Shown here: positions 7,746 through 15,674 of the stretch, piece by piece | Numbering within the stretch: position 1 is the stretch's first letter | Layout: every line of letters begins with the position of its first letter | NCBI RefSeq assembly: GCF_028649435.1 | Contig: NZ_JAQSIN010000006.1 | Length of the DNA: 64,000 nucleotides | Reading direction: 5' to 3' (one strand) | Source of the DNA: Curvibacter microcysteis | GTDB taxonomy: Bacteria; Pseudomonadota; Gammaproteobacteria; Burkholderiales; Burkholderiaceae_C | Notes under the pieces: model-generated | What the model was told of the DNA's origin: nothing | Databases searched by the model: none | What the model saw: the letters and a program-made list of their open reading frames with translations, nothing else | Position numbers and translations under genes: made by a program

Positions 7746-8695
7746 AGGTCCACCGTGCCTTCGATGCAGGTCACGCTGGCACCGCCCACCCACACTTGCT
7801 GGCTGTCGTCGCAGCGGATGTGCACGCGCCCGGCGCGGTCCAGGCAAGTGCCTTGGGCGGCGATGTACTCGCGCGGCGCATGGCCGTCGGCGATCAGCCA
7901 CTGGGCCAGGCTGGCGTTGAGGCTGCCGGTGACCGGGTCTTCCGGCACGCCGATGGGGGCGGCAAAGGCGCGCACCTCCAGGCTGGGCGCCGTGGCGTCT
8001 TGCACGGGCGGGGCCATGCGCTGGTTTTGACCAAAGGCGCGTGCCTCGCGGTTGGAGCGCACGATCAGGCCGGTGCGCACCTCAGGGTGTTCGATGGCCA
8101 CCACGCCCACTTTTTGACCCAGGGCTTTGAGCTCCAGATGGTTGGGCTGCAGGGCCAGCACGGTTTGCGGGTGGTCCAGCAACAGGCCCATCCAGACCGG
8201 GCCGTTGTCCAGCACCTGGGCCGCCAGCACCTGCTGCGGCTTGAGGCCCAGGGCCCGCGCCACTTGCGACAGCACGGCCGGGCTGGGGTCGCTGCGCGTC
8301 AGCGGCGGCGCGGCAAAGGCCAGGCGCTGCTGCGCGCCGCTGCCGTCACGGCGGATGCGCACCAGCCCGACGCGGCACTCTTGCACCACTTCATCGGCGC
8401 GCTGCGGCTGGCCGCCTTGGCGCAGCCAGGCGTGGCAGCTGCCCAGCGTGGGGTGGCCGGCAAAAGGCAGTTCGCCGCCGGGCGTGAAGATGCGGACTTG
8501 GTAGTCCGCGCCCTGAGCGCGGGCGGCCTCGCTGGGCGGCAGCACAAAAGTGGTCTCGGACAGGTTGGTCCAGCGCGCAAAGCGCTGCATGGCCTCGTCG
8601 TCGAGGCCGCGCCCGTCCAGCACCACGGCCAGCGGGTTGCCGTACCCGGCGGTTTCGGTGAAGACGTCGACTTGTTGGAAAGGGCGTTGGCTCAT
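7742..8695 (-). CDS. PhzF family isomerase-like protein
   Basis: The 317-residue protein matches the PhzF/diaminopimelate-epimerase fold: the N-terminal VDVFTE...GNPLAVV, the catalytic glutamate E47 in NLSETTFV (E45 in PhzF) and the LPFAGHPTLGS loop that closes over the active site. A second half contains DPVTGSLNASLAQWL. PhzF itself isomerises a phenazine precursor, but no other phenazine genes are here, so this is one of the many relatives with unknown substrate, perhaps an amino-acid-derived acid. ATG 8695 starts the conserved part. The gene overlaps the VOC gene by 4 bases. Confidence 0.9.
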   Translation of the reverse strand: MSQRPFQQVDVFTETAGYGNPLAVVLDGRGLDDEAMQRFARWTNLSETTFVLPPSEAARAQGADYQVRIFTPGGELPFAGHPTLGSCHAWLRQGGQPQRADEVVQECRVGLVRIRRDGSGAQQRLAFAAPPLTRSDPSPAVLSQVARALGLKPQQVLAAQVLDNGPVWMGLLLDHPQTVLALQPNHLELKALGQKVGVVAIEHPEVRTGLIVRSNREARAFGQNQRMAPPVQDATAPSLEVRAFAAPIGVPEDPVTGSLNASLAQWLIADGHAPREYIAAQGTCLDRAGRVHIRCDDSQQVWVGGASVTCIEGTVDL

Positions 8696-8733
8696 GGGGC
8701 GGAATTCACGCAATCTCAGGGGACAGGGAGACT

Positions 8734-8759
8734 GCACCCGCCCGGTGTGGGGCGGGTGC
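8734..8759 (-). repeat. 10-bp hairpin between aminotransferase and phzF-like genes
   Basis: GCACCCGCCC (8734-8743) pairs exactly with GGGCGGGTGC (8750-8759) around a 6-base loop. It sits in the only sizeable gap in the front half of the run (8696-8788). With no T-run it may act as a processing or partial termination point lowering expression of downstream genes. Confidence 0.5.
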
Positions 8760-8788
8760 GGCCGGGCGGCCTGGGGGCCGCAGGGGAC

Positions 8789-9985
8789 TCAGGCCAGGGC
8801 TTGGCGCAGGGTCTTGGCCAGGGCGGCCACGCCGATGTTGATCTGCTCCACGCTGGCCGTCACAAAGGACAGGCGCAGGGTGCGCGGGTCACCGCCGTCG
8901 GCATAGAAAGGCGCGCCGGGCACGAAGGCCACGTTGTTCTCCACCGCCAGGGGCAGCAGCTTGACGCTGTCCAGGCCCGCGGGCAGGCGCAGCCACAGGA
9001 ACATGCCACCCACCGGGCGGTTCCATTCCACGCCCAGGCCGGCGAACTCGCGTGTCAGCGCGGCCAGCATGGCTTCGCACTGGGCCTTGTAGAGGGCGCG
9101 GATCTTGGGCACGTGGGTGTCGAGGAAGCCGTCCTTGATCACCTCGGCCACCATGCGCTGGTTGAAGGTGGGGGTGTGCAGGTCGGCGGCTTGCTTGGCC
9201 TGCAGCAGCTTGGGGTACAGCGACTTCGGCGCCACCAGGTAGCCCAGGCGCAGGCCGGGGGCCAGCACCTTGGAGAAGGAGCCCAGGTACAGGGTGTTGT
9301 CCGGGGCGCGCGCGGCCAGCGGGGCCGGCGGCGGGGCGTCGAACCACAGGTCGCCGTAGGGGTTGTCCTCGATCACCGGCAGGCCGGCGGCCAGGGCGCT
9401 CTCGGCCAGGGCCTGGCGGCGGGCGTCGCTCATGGTGCGGCCGGTCGGGTTCTGGAAGTTGGGCAGCAGGTAGACAAAGCGGGCGCGGTCGGCGGCGCTG
9501 CCGTCACCCGCAGCCTGGCGGGCCAGGTCCGCGGGGTCCGGGCCTTCGGCGTCACAGGCGATGTTGGCCACGCGGGGCTCCATCGGCGTGAAGGCCTGCA
9601 GGGCGCCCAGGTAGGTGGGGGTCTCCACCAGGATGCGGCTGCCGCGGTCGATCAAGATCTTGGCCACCAGGTCCAGGCCTTGCTGGCTGCCGGTGGTGAT
9701 CAGCACTTGGTCGGGGCTGACGTCCCAGGGCAGTTGCTGGGCGATGAACTCGCGCAGCACCGGCAGGCCTTCGCTGGACGCGTATTGCAGCGCCGCGGCA
9801 CCGTCTTCGCGCAGCACCTTGGCGCTGGCTTCGGCAAAGGCCTCGATGGGGAAGGTCTTGGGCGACGGCAACCCCCCGGCAAAGCTGATGATGCCGGGCT
9901 TTTCCGTGACCTTCAGGATCTCACGGATGGCCGACGGGTTCATCTTGTGGGCGCGTTCAGCCAGCGTCCAGTTGGGGGTGCTCAT
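8789..9985 (-). CDS. PLP-dependent aminotransferase, class I/II (2-aminoadipate/aromatic type)
   Basis: The 398-residue enzyme shows the fold-type I pattern: TTGSQQGLDL near residue 98, PNFQNPTG near 175 and K239 in YLGSFSKVLAPGLRLGY, which forms the Schiff base with PLP. The beginning SEGLPVLREF and IEDNPYGDL match the LysN/AroAT group (2-aminoadipate, aromatic or branched-chain transaminases). ATG 9985 overlaps the EamA stop by 4 bases (ATGA), so the two are translationally coupled. In context it probably transaminates an amino acid that the neighbouring exporter and permease move. The substrate is not determined. Confidence 0.93.
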   Translation of the reverse strand: MSTPNWTLAERAHKMNPSAIREILKVTEKPGIISFAGGLPSPKTFPIEAFAEASAKVLREDGAAALQYASSEGLPVLREFIAQQLPWDVSPDQVLITTGSQQGLDLVAKILIDRGSRILVETPTYLGALQAFTPMEPRVANIACDAEGPDPADLARQAAGDGSAADRARFVYLLPNFQNPTGRTMSDARRQALAESALAAGLPVIEDNPYGDLWFDAPPPAPLAARAPDNTLYLGSFSKVLAPGLRLGYLVAPKSLYPKLLQAKQAADLHTPTFNQRMVAEVIKDGFLDTHVPKIRALYKAQCEAMLAALTREFAGLGVEWNRPVGGMFLWLRLPAGLDSVKLLPLAVENNVAFVPGAPFYADGGDPRTLRLSFVTASVEQINIGVAALAKTLRQALA

Positions 9986-10947
9986 GAGGCGTTTCCTTTC
10001 GAATTCAGGGAGGTCAAACTGGGATTGTCCGTCTTTGCGGGGCTGCCCACCGGCGCTTTGCGCCCGGCAAACACCGTGGCCACCACGGCGCAGGCAAACA
10101 AGACGGTGGGCAGGTCCAGTTGTTCGCCCAGCAAAGGCACGGCAAACAGCATGGACAGGAAGGGTTGCAGCAGCTGAACCTGGCTCACGCGCACCGTGCC
10201 CCCCAGGGCCAAGCCCCGGTACCAGGCAAAAAAGCCCAGCCACATCGAGCCCACGGCCACGTAGGCAAAAGCCCCCCAGGCGGACAGGGGCATGGCGCTG
10301 GTGGGGCGGCTGTCCCAGGCCAGCGGTGCGCTCAGCGGCAGTCCGATCAGCAGGGCCCAGCAGATCACATGTTCGGCCGGCATCTGGCGCGACAGGCGCC
10401 CGCCGTAGGCGTAGCCCACCGCGGCGCAGGCCATGGCCAGCAGCAGCAAGCCGTCGGCCGCCTGCAGTCCCAGGCCGCCGCCGCCCGCGTGGGTCAACGC
10501 GAACGTCACCACCAGGGCGCTGCCGACGCCGGCCCAGGCCCAGAACTGCCAGGACGGGCGCTGCCGGTGCAGCACGGCGCCGACCGCGGCGGTGGCCAGG
10601 GGCAGCACGCCCACGATCACGCTGGCGTGCATGGCCGCGACATGGCGCATGGCGATCGAGGTGAACAGCGGAAAACCAAACACCACGCCCAGCGAGGTCA
10701 GCAGCAGCGGCATCCACTGATCGCGCTGCGGCCAGCGCGCCCGGGTGGCCAGCAGGTACAGCGCCGACAGGCCGGCGGCCACCACGGCGCGCCCCATGGC
10801 CAGGAACTGGCCCGACATCAGCGGGGCGTCGGGTTGGCCCACGGCCAATCGGGTCATGGGCAGGGTCAGGGCAAAAATGGCCACGCCCAGGGCGCCCAGC
10901 CAAAGGCCTCGGCGCAGATCGGTGGCGGTGGTGGTGTGGTGGCTCAC
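9982..10947 (-). CDS. EamA/DMT family transporter
   Basis: The 321-residue protein contains about ten hydrophobic segments in two EamA repeats, characteristic of the drug/metabolite transporter superfamily. These are inner-membrane permeases exporting amino acids or other metabolites. The start is taken as GTG 10947, which overlaps the stop of the LysE-type gene as GTGA; a longer reading extends through that gene in the wrong frame. The end overlaps the aminotransferase start by 4 bases. The C-terminal tail (about 20 polar residues) is cytoplasmic by eye. Confidence 0.9.
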   Translation of the reverse strand: MSHHTTTATDLRRGLWLGALGVAIFALTLPMTRLAVGQPDAPLMSGQFLAMGRAVVAAGLSALYLLATRARWPQRDQWMPLLLTSLGVVFGFPLFTSIAMRHVAAMHASVIVGVLPLATAAVGAVLHRQRPSWQFWAWAGVGSALVVTFALTHAGGGGLGLQAADGLLLLAMACAAVGYAYGGRLSRQMPAEHVICWALLIGLPLSAPLAWDSRPTSAMPLSAWGAFAYVAVGSMWLGFFAWYRGLALGGTVRVSQVQLLQPFLSMLFAVPLLGEQLDLPTVLFACAVVATVFAGRKAPVGSPAKTDNPSLTSLNSKGNAS

Positions 10948-11549
10948 AGCGCACTCCACAGCAGCCAGGCGGCGGTCAGGGCCAAGGCGCTGGCCATGGT
11001 GCGGTTGAACACCAGCAGGCGCTGGCCCTGGGCCAGCCAGTGGCGCAGCAGCGAGCCCACCAGGGCGTAGGCCAGGTTGCTGGTGAAGGCAAAGAAAATC
11101 ATCACGGGCAGGATGATCAGAAAGCGCTGCAGCGGGTCGGCCTGGCCCGCCACAAAAGCGGCCACGATGGACAGGGCCAGCATCCAGGCTTTGATGTTGA
11201 GGAACTGCAGCAGCACCCCCTTGCCAAAGGTGACGTTCAGGCGCGAAGCGTCGGCCTGGGTCAGTTGGCGGCTGTTGGCCAGGCGCGCGGCCAGCCACAG
11301 CAGGTAGGCCATGCCGGCCAGCAAGATGCCCCAGCGCAACACCGGCGCGGCCAGGATCAGCGCCCCCGCCCCAGCCGAGCAAAAGGCCAGCAGCAGCGAC
11401 CAACCCACCGGCACCGCGCAGACAAAGCCCATGGCGCGGCGCAGGCCAAAGTTGGCTGCCAGCGCGGTGGACAGCGTGGTGTTGGGCCCAGGGGTGAAGC
11501 TGCTGGCCGTGGCCAGGATCAGCAGGGCGGAGAGTTCTTGCCAATTCAT
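10944..11549 (-). CDS. LysE/RhtB family amino-acid exporter
   Basis: The 201-residue protein has six hydrophobic segments and the family signature near the N-terminus, SSFTPGPNTTL, where PGPN is the hallmark of LysE/RhtB exporters. It would expel an amino acid or related metabolite across the inner membrane. ATG 11549 is chosen because the conserved region begins directly after it; a start 10 codons earlier would run through the AT-rich operator region. It faces away from a MocR-type regulator gene, a common pairing in which the regulator controls the exporter. Confidence 0.92.
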   Translation of the reverse strand: MNWQELSALLILATASSFTPGPNTTLSTALAANFGLRRAMGFVCAVPVGWSLLLAFCSAGAGALILAAPVLRWGILLAGMAYLLWLAARLANSRQLTQADASRLNVTFGKGVLLQFLNIKAWMLALSIVAAFVAGQADPLQRFLIILPVMIFFAFTSNLAYALVGSLLRHWLAQGQRLLVFNRTMASALALTAAWLLWSAL

Positions 11550-11573
11550 GACGGTCACTTTATAGTTTTTAAC

Positions 11574-11639
11574 CAGCACAGAACCAATACAGTTTTCCTG
11601 ACGTTTTGAAAATCTGTATTGGTAATCCGATCAGCACAG
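11574..11639. promoter_or_regulatory. Operator-like palindrome between exporter and MocR gene
   Basis: ACCAATACAG (11583-11592) and its exact complement CTGTATTGGT (11614-11623) are separated by 21 A/T-rich bases, centres 31 bp apart. An outer direct repeat CAGCACAG flanks them at 11574-11581 and 11632-11639. The site covers the shared divergent promoter region, which is where MocR/GntR proteins commonly bind. Confidence 0.65.
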
Positions 11640-11693
11640 TTGGCCGCACAGCGGCCTGGCGCGGCCCCAGGCCTGCGCTTTGAAAGCCGCCCC

Positions 11694-13130
11694 ATGCTCA
11701 CCCGCCACGCCACCCAATCCCTCACTGAACAACTGGCCGAGCGCTTTGCCGAGCGCATCCGCGCCCGCCTGCTGGCGCCCGGCTCGCGCCTGCCTTCGGT
11801 GCGCGAATGCGCGCGCCAGCAAGGCGTGAGTGCCTACACCGTGGTGGCCGCTTACGACCAACTGCTGGCCCAGGGCCTGGTGGAGGCCCGGCGCCAGCGC
11901 GGCTTTTATGTGCGCGACCTGAGCAGCAAAAGCCCGGCCCCACCCGAGGCCACCCCGCGCAGTGCCGCCGCGGCGGTGCTGGGGGAAAGCCCCTTGCCCT
12001 CGGGCTCGCATGTGAACGCGGCAGCCCTGATCCGGGGCATGTTCCACCAGGCGTCGAACAAGCCGCAACCGGGCTCGGGTGTGCTGCCGCCCGACTGGCT
12101 GGAGACCACCTTCATGCCTGCGGCGGTGCGCAAAGTGACCAGTACACGGGCGTTGCAAGACAGTTCGCTGCGCTATGGCGACCCGATGGGCGACGCCGAA
12201 CTGCGCCGGGTGCTGGCGCAGCGCCTGGCGGCCATCAACATCACGGCGGTGCCCCAGCAGATCATCACCACCGTGGGGGCCACGCATGCGCTGGACATCG
12301 TCAGCCGCACCCTGCTCAAGCCCGGTGACCCGGTGATGGTGGAAGAGCCCGGCTGGTCGGTTGAGTTCGCGCGGCTCGACGCCCTGGGCATGAAGATCCT
12401 GCCCGTGCCGCGCCACGCCGATGGGCCTGACCTGGCGGTCATGCAGCGCTACTGCGAGGTGCATGCGCCCAAGCTGTTTGTCAGCGTCAGCGTGTTCCAC
12501 AACCCCACCGGCTACTGCCTGACGCCCGGCAGCGCGCACCGGGTCTTGCAACTGGCCGCCAAGCATGATTTCTATGTGGTCGAAGACGACACCTACGGCC
12601 ACATCGCGCCCGAACACGCCACCCGCCTGACCGTGCTGGACGGTCTGCAGCGCAGCATCTATGTGAGTGGTTTTGCCAAGATCCTGGCGCCCAACTGGCG
12701 CGTCGGCTTCCTGGCCGCGCCGCCGCGCCTGGTGGAGTCGCTGCTGGACACCAAGCTGCTGGCCACGCTGACCACGCCCTCGCTGCTGGAAAAAGCCCTG
12801 GCCTTGTGCATCGAGCAAGGCCAGCTGCGCCGCCATGCCGAGCGGGTGCGCATCCGGCTGGAGGCGGCACGGGTGCGCAGCGTCAAGCTGGCCCAGCAGG
12901 CGGGCTGCACCTTTGCGGCCGAGCCGGCGGGTCTGTTTGGCTGGGTCGACACGGGCGTGGACACCGATGTGCTGGCCCAGCGCATGCTGGACCTGGGCTA
13001 CCTGCTGGCGCCGGGCGCGCTGTTCCATGCGCGGCGCCAACCCAGCACCCTGATGCGCATCAACTTCGCCACCACGCAGGACGCGGCATTCTGGAAAGTG
13101 TTTGCCCAGGTGCTGCGCGACAGCCGTTGA
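11694..13130 (+). CDS. MocR-type regulator (GntR winged helix fused to aminotransferase domain)
   Basis: The 478-residue protein has an N-terminal GntR winged-helix domain (residues 8-75, with LPSVRECARQQGVS and the YxVRDL end) joined to a fold-type I aminotransferase-like domain. That domain keeps the NPTG motif (residues 270-273), D298-D299 and the PLP lysine K329 in SGFAKILAPNWRVG. MocR proteins sense an amino acid or PLP derivative through the PLP domain and regulate a neighbouring operon. ATG 11694 is chosen over an earlier in-frame start at 11619 because the earlier one would place the operator inside the coding region and adds 25 unconserved residues. Confidence 0.93.
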   Translation: MLTRHATQSLTEQLAERFAERIRARLLAPGSRLPSVRECARQQGVSAYTVVAAYDQLLAQGLVEARRQRGFYVRDLSSKSPAPPEATPRSAAAAVLGESPLPSGSHVNAAALIRGMFHQASNKPQPGSGVLPPDWLETTFMPAAVRKVTSTRALQDSSLRYGDPMGDAELRRVLAQRLAAINITAVPQQIITTVGATHALDIVSRTLLKPGDPVMVEEPGWSVEFARLDALGMKILPVPRHADGPDLAVMQRYCEVHAPKLFVSVSVFHNPTGYCLTPGSAHRVLQLAAKHDFYVVEDDTYGHIAPEHATRLTVLDGLQRSIYVSGFAKILAPNWRVGFLAAPPRLVESLLDTKLLATLTTPSLLEKALALCIEQGQLRRHAERVRIRLEAARVRSVKLAQQAGCTFAAEPAGLFGWVDTGVDTDVLAQRMLDLGYLLAPGALFHARRQPSTLMRINFATTQDAAFWKVFAQVLRDSR

Positions 13131-13139
13131 GGCCTGTCA
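13128..13139. terminator. Compact convergent gene end with stops in an inverted repeat
   Basis: TGA of the regulator gene (13128-13130) and TGA of the HDOD gene on the other strand (13137-13139) flank GGCCT-GTC-AGGCC (13131-13143 overall). Only six bases separate the genes. The 5-bp stem is short, so a terminator function is weakly supported. Confidence 0.35.
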
Positions 13140-14387
13140 GGCCGAGGGCGGCGGGCTGGGCGGGATGCGCTGGCTGCACAGCATGTGCAGCAGGGCGCGG
13201 TTGAGTTCTTCGGTGTCAAACTCGTGCGCTTGGCGCAGCGAGCGGATGGCCGCCATGTCCCCTTCGCCCAGGGCACGCGCCAAGTCCAGCGCGGCCACAT
13301 AGGGGCCGGACTGGGTCACGTTGGCCGCGTAGATGCGGTCGGACAGGGGCAGGCGGTGCAAGATCGTGCCCAGAGGTTCACCGAGCAACACATCAAGCTG
13401 GGAGAACAGGCCGCACAGGTAGACCTCGCGGCGCAGGTCTTCTTCGACGCCCGCGTCCAGGATGTGCTCCATCAGGCGCGCCCGCAGCACCATGGCCATG
13501 CGCACGGGCTGCAGGTCGGCGTCGGTGCTGGCGTGGGGGAGCTGCCCGACGATCCATTTCTCCAACTGGGTGTAGCCCATCATCATCAGGCCGTGGCGCA
13601 GCGACTCGATGCCGGTGCGCAGGCCGAAGGCGGCGGAGTTGACCAGGGTCAGGAAGCGGTAGCAGAGCAGGGGCTCCTCGCTGAGGATGTCCTCCAGCGA
13701 GTCCATCGACTCGTCGCGCGTGATGGCCCGCACCAAACGCTCCAGCACGGCGCGCGAGGGCGGCAGCTCGCGCAGCCGGTGCGCGTAGAGCACGTCCTCG
13801 TCGGGCCAGCCCAGTACCGAGCGCGCGTGTTTTTGGTCCAGGCAGTGGCTGACCAGGGCTGCGCTGGGCAGGTTTTCGTAGCTGTGAGCGGGCTGGATGG
13901 GGCTGCGCAAGAACGCAGCGGAGGGCGCGTTGGGAAAGCGCTTTTGGTGCAGCGCCGCTTGCAGGGCTTCGGCGGCGTCTTCGGGATCCAGGCTGAGCAG
14001 ACCATGGTGGAAGGGCCGGCGCGGATCGGGCGTGGGCAGCGCGCGCAGCGGGCCACGCCAGACCAGGGGGGCTCCGCGCTGATGGGCGTCTTGCACCTGT
14101 TGGCGCAACTCGGGGAGGGCCAGCCAGTCGCCTGGGACGGTGATCTGGGGCGCCTCGGCGTCGGCATGCGCGAGCAAGTCGGCCAGCAGCTCTGGGCTGT
14201 CACAGCTCAGCAGCAGGGGCGGGGAGTCGGCGTTCCAGAGCTCGCCCAGGGTGCGCAGCAGGTGTGGCGCGTCGACCCAGCAGGCGGGCTCGGCGGCAAC
14301 ACGCAGTTCGACCCCCGCCAGGTCGCGGCTGCGCCCCCACAAAGGGCGGTACGCCAGGGTGATGCTGCCCAAGACCGATTGAACCAT
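13137..14387 (-). CDS. HDOD domain signalling protein with degenerate N-terminal EAL-like region
   Basis: The C-terminal 200 residues match HDOD, a non-hydrolysing relative of HD phosphohydrolases: ILSEEPLLCYRFLTLVNSAAFG followed by SLRHGLMMMGYTQLEKWI and later DLRREVYLCGLFSQLD. The N-terminal 200 residues have the alternation of strands and helices of a TIM barrel and fit the YuxH arrangement (EAL plus HDOD). No EAL catalytic motif remains, so no cyclic-di-GMP hydrolysis is expected. It starts 10 bases after flgL ends and probably is the last gene of the flg operon, suggesting a role in motility signalling. The 416-residue length is normal for the group. Confidence 0.85.
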   Translation of the reverse strand: MVQSVLGSITLAYRPLWGRSRDLAGVELRVAAEPACWVDAPHLLRTLGELWNADSPPLLLSCDSPELLADLLAHADAEAPQITVPGDWLALPELRQQVQDAHQRGAPLVWRGPLRALPTPDPRRPFHHGLLSLDPEDAAEALQAALHQKRFPNAPSAAFLRSPIQPAHSYENLPSAALVSHCLDQKHARSVLGWPDEDVLYAHRLRELPPSRAVLERLVRAITRDESMDSLEDILSEEPLLCYRFLTLVNSAAFGLRTGIESLRHGLMMMGYTQLEKWIVGQLPHASTDADLQPVRMAMVLRARLMEHILDAGVEEDLRREVYLCGLFSQLDVLLGEPLGTILHRLPLSDRIYAANVTQSGPYVAALDLARALGEGDMAAIRSLRQAHEFDTEELNRALLHMLCSQRIPPSPPPSA

Positions 14388-14397
14388 GCGAGGGGTG

Positions 14398-15651
14398 CTA
14401 CTTCAGGAAGTCAAACAGATTCATGCTCTGGATTTGCGCATAGGACTTCAGAGCCGCTTGGTAGCCAATGCTCTGATTCTGAAAGTCCGAGATCCCCTGA
14501 AGCATATCCAGATCTTCGGCGCGCGATCGGTCGCCTTCCAAACGGACGGCGCGGCTTTGCTGGTTGGAGTCGATCACATCAGCGTTGTTCAGGTAGTCGC
14601 CGGCCAGGCCACGCGCCGATTGGATCGACACAAAAGCGTAGTCCAGCGAGCTCAGCGCCGTGGTGACGGCCGACGTGCGGGCGACGTTGTTGGCGGCCTT
14701 GCTGATGTCGTTGATGGCGCTGTCCATGACATCAAAAATCGTGGCCTTGGGCTTGGCGACGAACACATCGCCTGCCGCTGGCGTGCCGGTGACGGTCATC
14801 GACAGGTCGTTGTTGCTGGCGCCGCCGAAGGAGGCGGTGGTGCCCGACAGGGTCAGCGAGACCGGCGCGGCCGTGGGGTCGTTCAGGTCGGTCACGTCAT
14901 AGGTGGTGGCCGAGGTGAACTTGAGCTGGTAGGCGTGGCCTGCCGAGGCACTCAGGCCCGAGGCGCCGCTGACCGTGACGTTGCTGGCCGTGCCCGTGCC
15001 GGTGTTGGCGCTGGCTGCGCCCACATAAAAGGTCCCGGCGCCGGCACTGCCCACGCCCGGGTTGGCGCTGTTGCCATTGCTGTTGAGGCTGGCAAAGGCG
15101 GCACGGCCATCGATGGTGTTGGGGATGGTGACGTCGGTGCCGGTTTGCTGGCCCGGGATGCCGGTGAAAACCACGCCGCTGCTGACCGTGGCTTCGGAGA
15201 AGGGCGCCACGCTGCTGCCCAGGCCACCGAACAGGGCTTGGCCGTTGGCGTCGGTGGTGTTGGCATAGCTCAGGATCTGGTTGCGCAGGGTCTTGAGCTG
15301 CTGGGTGATGGTGCCCAAGTCGCTGGGGGTGTTGGCGCCGTTGCCGGCCTGCACCACCAGTTCGCGGAAAGACTGGATCGCGTCGCTGGTCTGGCCGAGC
15401 ACGGTTTCAGCGTGCGCCATATTGTCTTTTTGCAGCGACAGAGCGCGCTGCTGGATGGTGACCTGGGCCGAGCGGGTGACAGCGCGCTCGGCCTGGGCGG
15501 CGGCGGTCGGGTCGTCGCTGGGCTTGAGCACGCGCTTGCCCGAGGTCATGTTGCTTTGCAGCTTGGTCAGCCCGGCCTGGCGCGAGCTGATGTTGTTGAT
15601 CGCGGTGGCGTAGGCATCGGAGGAGCCGACCCGGGCGAAGAAATTGGACAT
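14398..15651 (-). CDS. flgL: Flagellar hook-filament junction protein FlgL
   Basis: FlgL (HAP3) joins hook and filament. The 417-residue protein has the flagellin-like N-terminal helices (INNISSRQAGLTKLQSNMTSGKRVLKPSDDP) and the C-terminal helix with YQAALKSYAQIQSMNLFDFLK. The middle (residues 190-290) is Thr, Ala and Gly-rich and variable, longer than in enterobacterial FlgL (about 317 residues) as is usual in Burkholderiales. It follows flgK by 23 bases and precedes the HDOD gene. Exported by the flagellar type III system, so no signal peptide is expected. Confidence 0.96.
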   Translation of the reverse strand: MSNFFARVGSSDAYATAINNISSRQAGLTKLQSNMTSGKRVLKPSDDPTAAAQAERAVTRSAQVTIQQRALSLQKDNMAHAETVLGQTSDAIQSFRELVVQAGNGANTPSDLGTITQQLKTLRNQILSYANTTDANGQALFGGLGSSVAPFSEATVSSGVVFTGIPGQQTGTDVTIPNTIDGRAAFASLNSNGNSANPGVGSAGAGTFYVGAASANTGTGTASNVTVSGASGLSASAGHAYQLKFTSATTYDVTDLNDPTAAPVSLTLSGTTASFGGASNNDLSMTVTGTPAAGDVFVAKPKATIFDVMDSAINDISKAANNVARTSAVTTALSSLDYAFVSIQSARGLAGDYLNNADVIDSNQQSRAVRLEGDRSRAEDLDMLQGISDFQNQSIGYQAALKSYAQIQSMNLFDFLK

Positions 15652-15674
15652 GGTGTCTACCTTTCAGGGCCGCT

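Noticed and set aside
7655..10177. Very long open frame on the plus strand opposite the aminotransferase, PhzF and VOC genes
   Set aside because: It is the complement of well-supported genes; its translation is a low-complexity mix of Gly, Ala, Arg, His and Gln typical of an antisense frame in high-GC DNA.
8789..10954. A 721-codon fused transporter-aminotransferase reading
   Set aside because: The upstream part is out of frame with the EamA gene and reads as low-complexity; the true aminotransferase start is ATG 9985 with a 4-nt overlap.
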